A model generated the notes under the pieces. It did no database searches. It saw only the letters and a program-made list of their open reading frames with translations, and was not told the origin of the DNA. This document shows positions 23,815-29,836 of a stretch of DNA of 46,732 bases, piece by piece (position 1 is the first letter of the stretch; every line of letters begins with the position of its first letter). The stretch comes from Desulfuromonadales bacterium (lineage in GTDB: Bacteria > Desulfobacterota > Desulfuromonadia > Desulfuromonadales > UBA2197). The DNA lies in the NCBI GenBank assembly GCA_014859605.1, contig JACUTW010000010.1, forward strand, positions 1-46,732. The letters are read 5' to 3'. The translations under genes and the position numbers were made by a program.

Positions 23815-24012
23815 CTACCCGCCGCCGACGAAGTGGACGATTTCGATGCTGTCACCGGCGGCCAGAGGGGTTTGGGCAAAGTTGGCTTGCAGGACAATGG
23901 CGTGATTCAATTCGATCGCGACACGGCTGGCATCGAGCCCCAACTCCTGGAGCAGGCCGGCAACATCGCCGGCGGTGACGTCGCGGGCGCGACCGTTAAT
24001 TTTTAGCTGCAT
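23815..24012 (-). CDS. thiS: Sulfur carrier protein ThiS
   Basis: A 65-residue ubiquitin-like protein ending in the required Gly-Gly (IEIVHFVGGG), which receives sulfur as a C-terminal thiocarboxylate for thiazole formation. GGAAG lies 8 nt upstream of the ATG. It follows the thiS-thiF fusion across two repeat elements (24037-24202). The fusion carries its own ThiS-like domain, so this free ThiS is probably the working sulfur carrier. Confidence 0.94.
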   Translation of the reverse strand: MQLKINGRARDVTAGDVAGLLQELGLDASRVAIELNHAIVLQANFAQTPLAAGDSIEIVHFVGGG

Positions 24013-24036
24013 GTCATGAACTTCCTTTGTTTTTTT

Positions 24037-24131
24037 GTAGGTTGCTGTTGAGCAGCTCCATCGCGAAACGCAACATTGTCAATGAGATGACACCCAAAAA
24101 CTGTCGCGTTTCGTTCCTCAACACGACCTAC
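24037..24131. repeat. GTAGGTTG-type palindromic element
   Basis: Begins GTAGGTTGCTGTTGAG and ends CTCAACACGACCTAC, with internal inverted CGCGAAACGCAACA and TGTCGCGTTTCG. It is a 95-nt imperfect palindrome with GTAG heads. A very similar GTAGGTTGxGTTGAG...AAACxCAACA design is widespread in bacteria (from memory). Confidence 0.7.
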
Positions 24132-24141
24132 AAAAACTATC

Positions 24142-24202
24142 GTAGGGGCACGGCGTGCCGTGCCCGGTTGCGTGGGATTGGGCACAGCACGGCTGCCCCT
24201 AC
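24142..24202. repeat. REP-like element, GTAGGGGC head, at the thiF stop
   Basis: Begins GTAGGGGCACGGCGTGCCGTGCCC and ends GGGCACAGCACGGCTGCCCCTAC, two hairpins facing each other. The TAG of its minus-strand GTAG head is the thiF stop codon. Confidence 0.8.
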
Positions 24203-25005
24203 GCGGGCTCTTCGCCCAAAAGGAGGCGCAGGGCCGCATTCGCCTGGTGGTGGGCAGCGACACCGACGCGCGGCGCCATTAACCCCTGACCGGGGCCGGC
24301 GCTGCTGTCGCCATCGCCGACCAGCCAGAAATTACGGCCGACGCGGCGGGTGGTGATGGTATTAGACGGGCCGAAACCGGCGAGACCCGAAGCGGCAATC
24401 AGCGGCTTATCGGGGAAATTCTGCCGCCAGCTCTCGACCAGCAGCGCTTTCTGATCCGCAGCATCAAAGGCTTCAACCAGAAGATCAGCCACGCCAAAGA
24501 CCTGCGGAATATTAACGCGATCAAGGCGGCCATGATAGGTAGCGACCTTGACAAAGGGATTGATCCGCCGAAGATTCGCCTTGAGGGCATCGACCTTGGC
24601 CATGCCGATCTGATCGACAAAGAACTGCTGGCGATTAAGATTCGATGGTTCGACCAGATCGAAATCCGCCAGCAGCAAGCGCCCGACACCGATGCGGGCG
24701 AGAGCGACCGCCACCGCTGAACCGAGGCCACCGCAGCCGGCAATGCCGACCGTCCCACCCTTGATCTTTTCGTGCACCCCCGGCGTGTGCCGTGCCATGA
24801 GGAGCGCTTCCATCTCTTCCGGGGCCGGAACTTCGCCGCGCCGAATCAGCGCCACCCGGTCGCCATCGGCCAGGAGCTGATCCTTGGGCGTCGGAAAGCC
24901 GTTAACGATGAGGAGATCGGCCTGCGGCTTGTACTGCGCGCGCAGGGCAAAGAGGGTCGTCCCGGCGGGAACTTCGATCGTGCGTTCATTGACCATGATC
25001 TGCAT
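24199..25005 (-). CDS. thiF: ThiS-ThiF fusion: ThiS-like domain plus ThiS adenylyltransferase
   Basis: A 268-residue fusion. Residues 1 to about 58 resemble ThiS (MQIMVNERTIEVPAGTTLF; LLADGDRVALIRRGE) but lack a C-terminal Gly-Gly. Residues 65-268 are an E1-like adenylyltransferase with GCGGLGSAVAVALARIGVG, DFDLVEPSNLNRQQF, NPFVKV and AFDAADQK. Only one cysteine is present (in GCGG), so the zinc-binding CxxC pairs and the acyl-disulfide cysteine of E. coli ThiF are missing. It should adenylate ThiS; the fused ThiS-like domain is probably structural. The ATG at 25005 is used because the longer frame enters the riboswitch terminator. It is the first gene of the operon, ends inside a REP, and is preceded by the TPP riboswitch. 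Confidence 0.9.
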   Translation of the reverse strand: MQIMVNERTIEVPAGTTLFALRAQYKPQADLLIVNGFPTPKDQLLADGDRVALIRRGEVPAPEEMEALLMARHTPGVHEKIKGGTVGIAGCGGLGSAVAVALARIGVGRLLLADFDLVEPSNLNRQQFFVDQIGMAKVDALKANLRRINPFVKVATYHGRLDRVNIPQVFGVADLLVEAFDAADQKALLVESWRQNFPDKPLIAASGLAGFGPSNTITTRRVGRNFWLVGDGDSSAGPGQGLMAPRVGVAAHHQANAALRLLLGEEPA

Positions 25006-25019
25006 AAAGTCACCACAAA

Positions 25020-25056
25020 TAAAAAGACGGTGGAGCCGACTTGTCGCGGCTCCACC
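25020..25056 (-). terminator. Intrinsic terminator: TPP riboswitch expression platform
   Basis: Minus-strand stem GGTGGAGCCG / CGGCTCCACC (25029-25056, 8-nt loop) followed by TCTTTTTATTT, between the aptamer and the first thi gene. It is the obvious switching element: transcription should stop when TPP is bound. An antiterminator pairing with the aptamer is not worked out. Confidence 0.88.
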
Positions 25057-25085
25057 GTCTGCATGATTCATTCGGGAGGATGCGC

Positions 25086-25176
25086 CGCTTCCCTACGCCG
25101 GTATGAGCCGGATCAGGTTCGAAGGGTCGTCCCGCTGGCTGCGAAACTCTCAGTGACGTCAGTCACTCCCCTAGGG
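25086..25176 (-). ncRNA. TPP (THI-box) riboswitch
   Basis: On the minus strand the conserved THI elements appear in order: GGGGAGTG, CACTGAGAGT, ACCCTTCGAACCTGATC and the P-arm TACCGGCGTAGGGAA. It lies about 80 nt upstream of the thiS-thiF fusion and precedes an intrinsic terminator, so it should repress the thi operon when thiamine pyrophosphate is abundant. Confidence 0.96.
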
Positions 25177-25193
25177 CTGTAAATTGTGGTGGT

Positions 25194-25223
25194 AAGCTAG
25201 CAGGATGCCGCGGGAAAAGTCAA
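25194..25223 (-). promoter_or_regulatory. Promoter of the thi operon
   Basis: TTGACT (25223-25218), an 18-nt spacer, and TAGCTT (25199-25194) on the minus strand, about 20 nt before the start of the riboswitch. Confidence 0.55.
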
Positions 25224-25233
25224 CCGAATATCT

Positions 25234-25809
25234 TTAGCGCTTCCCCTTCACCCACCAGGCTTCACCCTCCCCCTCAAACCACCAGCGGCTCGAATCGGTG
25301 ACCCAGATCGTTTCGGCCAACTCGCGGGCCACCACGGTCTTCAACCGTTTCAGAGAGTAGGGATACCACTCTTCGGCATTGCGATTGCCAAGATCCCGGT
25401 ACTCTTTGAGAGCAAGGATCATCTCCAGTTGGTCGGCATCATGAGCCAGGCACGACTCCGGCGTCTCCCCGGCGGTAAATTCCGCGATTGAACCTTGATA
25501 ATCGTCGCCAAAAGGGAGGGTGGCGGCAAGATCTGCGACGGCTCGCTCTTCGTCGACCTGCACATACTTTTTGTTAACGTAGTTGAGATCGCCGGTGCGC
25601 GCCTCGGGGATATCGTGAAAGAGGCAAAGCTGCATGACCCGCGCCGGATCCACCGTGCCGTCAAGTTGTGCCAGAGTGTAGCCGATGACGGCAGTACGAA
25701 AGGAGTGCTCGGCGACCGACTCGGCTCCGGAGCCGAGGAACTGAAAACCGGTGCGCGGCGTGCGCTTGAGCATCCCGACTTCAAAGAGGAAGTTGGCGAG
25801 GTTTTTCAT
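25234..25809 (-). CDS. HD-domain phosphohydrolase (YfbR/5'-deoxynucleotidase-like)
   Basis: A 191-residue HD hydrolase. Metal ligands are visible in AEHSFR (His), CLFHDIPEARTGD (His-Asp) and LAHDADQLEM (Asp), in the spacing of the COG1896/YfbR family that dephosphorylates deoxynucleoside monophosphates; the exact substrate is inference. The start is the ATG at 25809 (MKNLANFLFEVGMLKRTPRT) with GGAG 5 nt upstream. The longest frame reaches 26190 but passes through a REP element and is not real. It is downstream of the EamA gene with a 143-nt gap. Confidence 0.87.
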   Translation of the reverse strand: MKNLANFLFEVGMLKRTPRTGFQFLGSGAESVAEHSFRTAVIGYTLAQLDGTVDPARVMQLCLFHDIPEARTGDLNYVNKKYVQVDEERAVADLAATLPFGDDYQGSIAEFTAGETPESCLAHDADQLEMILALKEYRDLGNRNAEEWYPYSLKRLKTVVARELAETIWVTDSSRWWFEGEGEAWWVKGKR

Positions 25810-25836
25810 GGTGCTCCGACGGATAAAAAATTTCCG

Positions 25837-25896
25837 GTAGGGGCACCCCTGGTGGGTGCCCGGATTAAGGCGGATACCCACAAGGGGTATCCCTAC
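25837..25896. repeat. REP-like element, GTAGGGGC head
   Basis: Begins GTAGGGGCACCCCTGGTGGGTGCC and ends GGATACCCACAAGGGGTATCCCTAC, two face-to-face hairpins upstream of the HD gene and downstream of the EamA gene. Confidence 0.78.
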
Positions 25897-25952
25897 CAGT
25901 TCAAGGTCATGGAAGCTGGATGATAGCGCAAATAGGCGGGGAGTGCCACCCC

Positions 25953-26825
25953 TCAACCAAACCGGATCAAAACCACCCCGGCAAGAATAGTACAGCCGGC
26001 CAGCAGGCGGATGCGGCCGCAGGTTTCGTTGAGAAAGAGGATGCCGATGAGGACGCCGATAAGGATACTCACCTGCCGGGTCGGAACAGCGTAACTTAAG
26101 GGGGCAAGCTGGAGGCCGTAACGGAAGGTGAGAAAGGAGCCCATCATCACCGGACCGGCGATAAGGATCAAGCGGGGATTGTGCTGCCACTCGGGCAGGA
26201 TACGGCCGCGGTAGCGGCGCCGGAGAAGATTAAGGGTCATGAAGACCAGCATGAAGATGACCAACAGATAGGTGAAGTAGAGGGGGGAATAATTGCTCAC
26301 CCCGGTCTTGTCGATCACCGCGCCGACCGAATAGATAAAGCCGGCGAAGAGGGCATAGCGCACGGCATCTTCATTGAGGCTGCGCAAAGGGCGGAGGGCT
26401 TCATCGAGAGAAAGCCGCCGCAACTGCACGCACCAGACGCCGATCACGACCAAAGCAATGCCGCCCAGGCCCAATCCTGAGATCTTTTCCCCGAGCAGGA
26501 GGGCGCCCCAGACCGGCACATACAGCATCGACGTCTGCGACAGTGGGTAAACCAGCGAAAGGTCGCCGCGATGATAAGCCTGACCATTGGCAATATGATA
26601 CAGGACGAAACAGAGCCCGCCGCTGGCGGCGAGGGCAACAATCTGCGGCGACGGCAAGGGGAAGGGACCGGGGAGGAAAGGAAGGAGCGCGGTAAAGAGC
26701 GTTGCCGAGACGACAAACATCCACCAGATGTAGATGGTTTTGTCGCGGCTGCGCTTGACGAGGAGATTCCACAGGGCATGCATCAGCGCCGAGAAGAGGA
26801 TCAGACTAAAGGCTAAAGTACTCAT
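25953..26825 (-). CDS. EamA/DMT-family permease
   Basis: A 290-residue protein with about ten membrane helices arranged as two five-helix EamA halves; FVLYHIANGQAYHRGDLSLV and SYAVPTRQVSILIGVLIGIL are typical of the drug/metabolite transporter superfamily. The N-terminus (FSLILFSALMHALWNLLVKR) is the usual EamA start. The substrate cannot be told from the sequence. The ribosome-binding site is weak (AGGTAG about 11 nt upstream). It shares its strand with ubiD upstream (52-nt gap) and the HD gene downstream. Confidence 0.88.
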   Translation of the reverse strand: MSTLAFSLILFSALMHALWNLLVKRSRDKTIYIWWMFVVSATLFTALLPFLPGPFPLPSPQIVALAASGGLCFVLYHIANGQAYHRGDLSLVYPLSQTSMLYVPVWGALLLGEKISGLGLGGIALVVIGVWCVQLRRLSLDEALRPLRSLNEDAVRYALFAGFIYSVGAVIDKTGVSNYSPLYFTYLLVIFMLVFMTLNLLRRRYRGRILPEWQHNPRLILIAGPVMMGSFLTFRYGLQLAPLSYAVPTRQVSILIGVLIGILFLNETCGRIRLLAGCTILAGVVLIRFG

Positions 26826-26877
26826 GGCGCAGAGTCTACCTGATATGGTTTTTTTGTCATAGTGAATTTATTCAATT

Positions 26878-28242
26878 TTACTCAATAAACCAGGCGGCCG
26901 GCAACCCGTATTCCCCGGCTCGCGCTGCGACTTGCGTCACGATCTGCGGATCCGGGGATAACGGTTGGGACAAAGGGCGGGAAGCATCGATGTTGAGACC
27001 GATGCCGGACAGGATCGTCAGATCGCGCTGCGGATCGACAGCATTCAAAGCGCGCCAGAAAGCCGCGGCGTAGTCATGGACATCCACTTCGGGTCCAAAG
27101 AGGATGAGCAGCCGCGAGCGGCGCAGCAGATCGGTGGCGCGCAGGCGGGCCAGGAGTGCGGCGCCATCGCCGCCCGGATCGGCCGCGACCAGGGCGCAGC
27201 CATGAAAGATCCCTTCGAGCGGCATGGCCAGAGCGACGACTTCAGGGTAATCGATGCGCAACAGTGGCAGAAAGATTTGCGGGGTGAGGGCCGCCAGATA
27301 GCAATCCTCCATCGGCGGCGGACCGACGACGGTCGCCGGAAAGCAGCCATCGCGGCGCCGGTGCAGGGCCGAAAGGCGCAGGCGCGGCACCAGGGTTGCC
27401 GGCGCATAACTGCCGCTGTGGTTGCCAAACGGTCCTTCCAACCCGACATCGTCAGGGGAGACATAGCCTTCCAGGACTGCTTCGGCCACAGCCGGGACGA
27501 GGAGATCAATCGAGGTGCAGCACGACAGCGGCAACGCCTCTCCGGCCAGGAGGCCGACAAAGGCAGCTTCGTCAATACCGGCCGGCAACGGTGCCGCCGC
27601 CGCCCAGAGGAGGGCCGGCGGTGCGCCAAGGACGATGGCGACCGGCATCGGCTCCCCCCGTTCCTGCCAGGCGCGGGCATGAGCACCCGCCCCCGAGCCT
27701 TCTTTCCAGTGAATCAGGAGACTGTCGTCCAAACTGCGCTGCACCCGGTAGATCCCCCAGTTGAGCGCCCCGCTTTCGGGATGACGGGTCACCACCAGCG
27801 GCAGAGTCAGATAGCTGCCGCCATCCTCCGGCCAGGATTGCAGAAAGGGGAGTTCCGCCAGCTCTCCGGCCACCTCCTGCCAGCAGGGGGGGACCAGGGT
27901 TGACTTGATTCCGCGGCAAAGGCTCGCCAGACGCTGCGCCGCGCCGCCGCTTTCCCCTTGCAGCAGCGACGTCAAGCGCTCGATCAGCAGCGAAAGATCT
28001 TCCTCTTCCGCCCCCAGCGCCCAGGCGGCGCGACGCGGACTGCCGAAAAGGTTGGTCAGAATCGGCAAAGCGGTCGGTTGCGGGGCGCTGAAACAGAGGG
28101 CGGGACCGTGCGCTTTACTCACCCGGTCGGTGATCCGGGCAATCTCCAGAGTCAGAGCCACCGGGACAGCAATCGTGTGCAGCTCGCCATTCCGAATCAG
28201 CTGTTCGATGAATTTACGTAGGTCAAAAGCGTAAGGGAGCAT
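26878..28242 (-). CDS. UbiD-family (prenylated-FMN) decarboxylase
   Basis: A 454-residue protein with the UbiD fold: GIYRVQ near residues 163-168 and the signature EGYVSPDDVGLEGPFGNHSG at about residues 258-277, then PPPMEDCYLAALTPQIFLPL. Family members decarboxylate aromatic or alpha,beta-unsaturated acids using prenylated FMN made by UbiX, which is not in the window. It is slightly shorter than UbiD (about 490 aa). Whether it acts in quinone synthesis or aromatic metabolism is open. GGAGAG lies about 4 nt before the ATG. It is divergent from ttcA across a 95-nt region with a perfect dyad. Confidence 0.85.
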   Translation of the reverse strand: MLPYAFDLRKFIEQLIRNGELHTIAVPVALTLEIARITDRVSKAHGPALCFSAPQPTALPILTNLFGSPRRAAWALGAEEEDLSLLIERLTSLLQGESGGAAQRLASLCRGIKSTLVPPCWQEVAGELAELPFLQSWPEDGGSYLTLPLVVTRHPESGALNWGIYRVQRSLDDSLLIHWKEGSGAGAHARAWQERGEPMPVAIVLGAPPALLWAAAAPLPAGIDEAAFVGLLAGEALPLSCCTSIDLLVPAVAEAVLEGYVSPDDVGLEGPFGNHSGSYAPATLVPRLRLSALHRRRDGCFPATVVGPPPMEDCYLAALTPQIFLPLLRIDYPEVVALAMPLEGIFHGCALVAADPGGDGAALLARLRATDLLRRSRLLILFGPEVDVHDYAAAFWRALNAVDPQRDLTILSGIGLNIDASRPLSQPLSPDPQIVTQVAARAGEYGLPAAWFIE

Positions 28243-28286
28243 TTATCTCTCCGGTATTGCTGCATGCGGATTGCTTTTTTTTGAAA

Positions 28287-28311
28287 AATTTCGTAAATTC
28301 ATGACGAAATT
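28287..28311. promoter_or_regulatory. Perfect 8-bp dyad between ubiD-family gene and ttcA
   Basis: AATTTCGT (28287-28294) and ACGAAATT (28304-28311) are exact inverted arms around a 9-nt spacer, in the AT-rich middle of a 95-nt divergent intergenic region. The layout is that of a dimeric repressor site. No regulator is known. Confidence 0.45.
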
Positions 28312-28337
28312 AATCCACTAATCCCTCAGGCGGCCCC

Positions 28338-29126
28338 TTGCTCGAATCAAAACTCTTCCATAAAGTACGCAAATTAGCCGGCAAGGCAGTCGGCGATTTT
28401 TCCCTGATTGAAGCCGGCGACCGGATTGCTATCGGCGTTTCCGGAGGGAAAGATTCTTATGCCCTCCTCCACACCCTCGATACCCTGCGCCGGCGCGCCC
28501 CGATTCATTACGAACTAATCGCCGTCAACATCGATTCCGATTACCCCGGTTATCGTACTGATATCATCGAAAATCACCTGCAGCAGCACGGCTTCACTTA
28601 TCACATGGAACCGACCGAATGCTACCGCATCATCGAAGAGAAGCGTCGCCCCGGCACGTCGTACTGCGCTTTTTGCGCCCGCCTGCGCCGCGGCGCCCTC
28701 TACGATGTTGCCCAGCGCCTCGGCTGCAACAAGATTGCCCTCGGCCATCATCTTGACGACTTTATCGAGACCCTCCTCCTCAACCAGTTTTACATCGGCC
28801 GGCTCGCGGCGATGAGTCCGAAACTATTGGCTGACAACGGCCAACAGACGGTCATTCGCCCCTTTGTTTATATCGAAGAGGCAAAGCTGATCGCCCTTAG
28901 CCGGGAGAACTCCTTCCCGATCGTTTCTTGCGCCTGCCCGGTCGCGAGTTGCAACGACCTCAAACGGCAAAGGATGAAGAGGATGATCCGGGACCTTTCC
29001 AAAGAGATTCCCGATATCCGCAGCAGCCTGATCGGCGCCCTCGGCAATGTCCAGCCCCGTCACCTGCAAGACCGCGATCTCTGGGATTTCTCCGATCCAA
29101 AGAACAGCGCTGAGGAGAAGTTATGA
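28338..29126 (+). CDS. ttcA: tRNA 2-thiocytidine(32) biosynthesis protein TtcA
   Basis: ATP- and Fe-S-dependent thiolase that makes s2C at tRNA position 32. A 262-residue protein with the PP-loop SGGKDS at residues 35-40, the CXXC pair C110/C113 (YCAFCARLRRG), further cysteines at 198, 200 and 205 (SCACPVASC), and LGHHLDDFIETLLLN. The start is a TTG at 28338 with CAGG about 6-8 nt upstream; no ATG or GTG fits better and the protein begins as expected. The stop overlaps the pilZ ATG (ATGA), so the two are coupled. Confidence 0.93.
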   Translation: MLESKLFHKVRKLAGKAVGDFSLIEAGDRIAIGVSGGKDSYALLHTLDTLRRRAPIHYELIAVNIDSDYPGYRTDIIENHLQQHGFTYHMEPTECYRIIEEKRRPGTSYCAFCARLRRGALYDVAQRLGCNKIALGHHLDDFIETLLLNQFYIGRLAAMSPKLLADNGQQTVIRPFVYIEEAKLIALSRENSFPIVSCACPVASCNDLKRQRMKRMIRDLSKEIPDIRSSLIGALGNVQPRHLQDRDLWDFSDPKNSAEEKL

Positions 29127-29812
29127 AGATTAACCGTGGCAGTGAGAAGAAGATCTCCCTCTGCATCCAGAACGAAGGGCTCAGCCTCTTTTTAACGGCG
29201 CTGCTGCGGGAATGGGGCTTCTGTGTCAACCCGACCTGCCCGGAGCATCCGGATGAACTTCTGCTCGCCGAAGAAAATTGCTCACACTGCGCCGCGCACC
29301 GCAAGCGGATCGATCTGATCAACTCGGCTTACTTCGACAGCGATCAGGTCAATCGGCCGATCGCCATCGAACAGCTCTGGCGGGTTCTCGAAAAACATTA
29401 CCACCTCCCTCCCCGTCATCACCTGCGCCTGTCAGTCGATCTGCCGATCGGCATGGAGATTCGCGGACAGGAACAGCCGGGCCGCCTCACCAACCTCTCC
29501 CCGGCCGGCGCACGTCTCTCCTTGCCCCGGGAACTCGCCAGCGGCGAGCTCTTCCCCATCGTCCTGCCGCTAGCGCAACGTACCCTGCAGCTGACGGCGA
29601 AGATCATTTATATCAACACCTTCCCCGACCGCGACAACCGTTATGATGCCGGGATCCTCTTCGAGCGGATCTCCAGCGAAGATAAAGCCCTGCTGCGGGG
29701 CACCATTACCCTTACCGTCTTCTCCAGCATCCGCCAGCAACTGCCGCGCTGGGCCTTTGAAGTCGGCATCAACCAGTTTGATCTCTCCCCGGAGTTGCGC
29801 CAGCAGCTGTAG
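29123..29812 (+). CDS. PilZ-domain protein with N-terminal extension
   Basis: A 229-residue cytoplasmic protein. The C-terminal half is a PilZ domain with the c-di-GMP motifs RHHLR at residues 98-102 and NLSPAG at 124-129, so it should bind cyclic di-GMP. The first 95 residues are not an obvious domain: they begin like a degenerate receiver (ISLCIQNEGLSLFLTALLRE) and contain CPEHPDELLLAEENCSHC with four closely spaced Cys/His, a possible metal site. It is coupled to ttcA by a 4-nt overlap. The TAG stop belongs to the palindrome shared with glnE. Confidence 0.85.
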   Translation: MKINRGSEKKISLCIQNEGLSLFLTALLREWGFCVNPTCPEHPDELLLAEENCSHCAAHRKRIDLINSAYFDSDQVNRPIAIEQLWRVLEKHYHLPPRHHLRLSVDLPIGMEIRGQEQPGRLTNLSPAGARLSLPRELASGELFPIVLPLAQRTLQLTAKIIYINTFPDRDNRYDAGILFERISSEDKALLRGTITLTVFSSIRQQLPRWAFEVGINQFDLSPELRQQL

Positions 29813-29836
29813 AGGCGGTTCGTGAACCGCCTCTAC
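29809..29836. repeat. Perfect REP palindrome carrying both pilZ and glnE stop codons
   Basis: GTAGAGGCGGTTC (29809-29821), a 2-nt loop, and GAACCGCCTCTAC (29824-29836): perfect 13-bp arms. TAG at 29810-29812 ends pilZ on the plus strand and TAG at 29835-29833 ends glnE on the minus strand, so one element terminates two convergent reading frames. Confidence 0.9.

Noticed and set aside
24027-24356. A 109-codon plus-strand frame near thiS/thiF
   Set aside because: It is made almost entirely of repeat sequence and is antisense to thiF.
25810-26190. N-terminal extension of the HD hydrolase
   Set aside because: The open frame passes through a REP element and overlaps the EamA gene; the internal ATG at 25809 has a ribosome-binding site and a family-like start.
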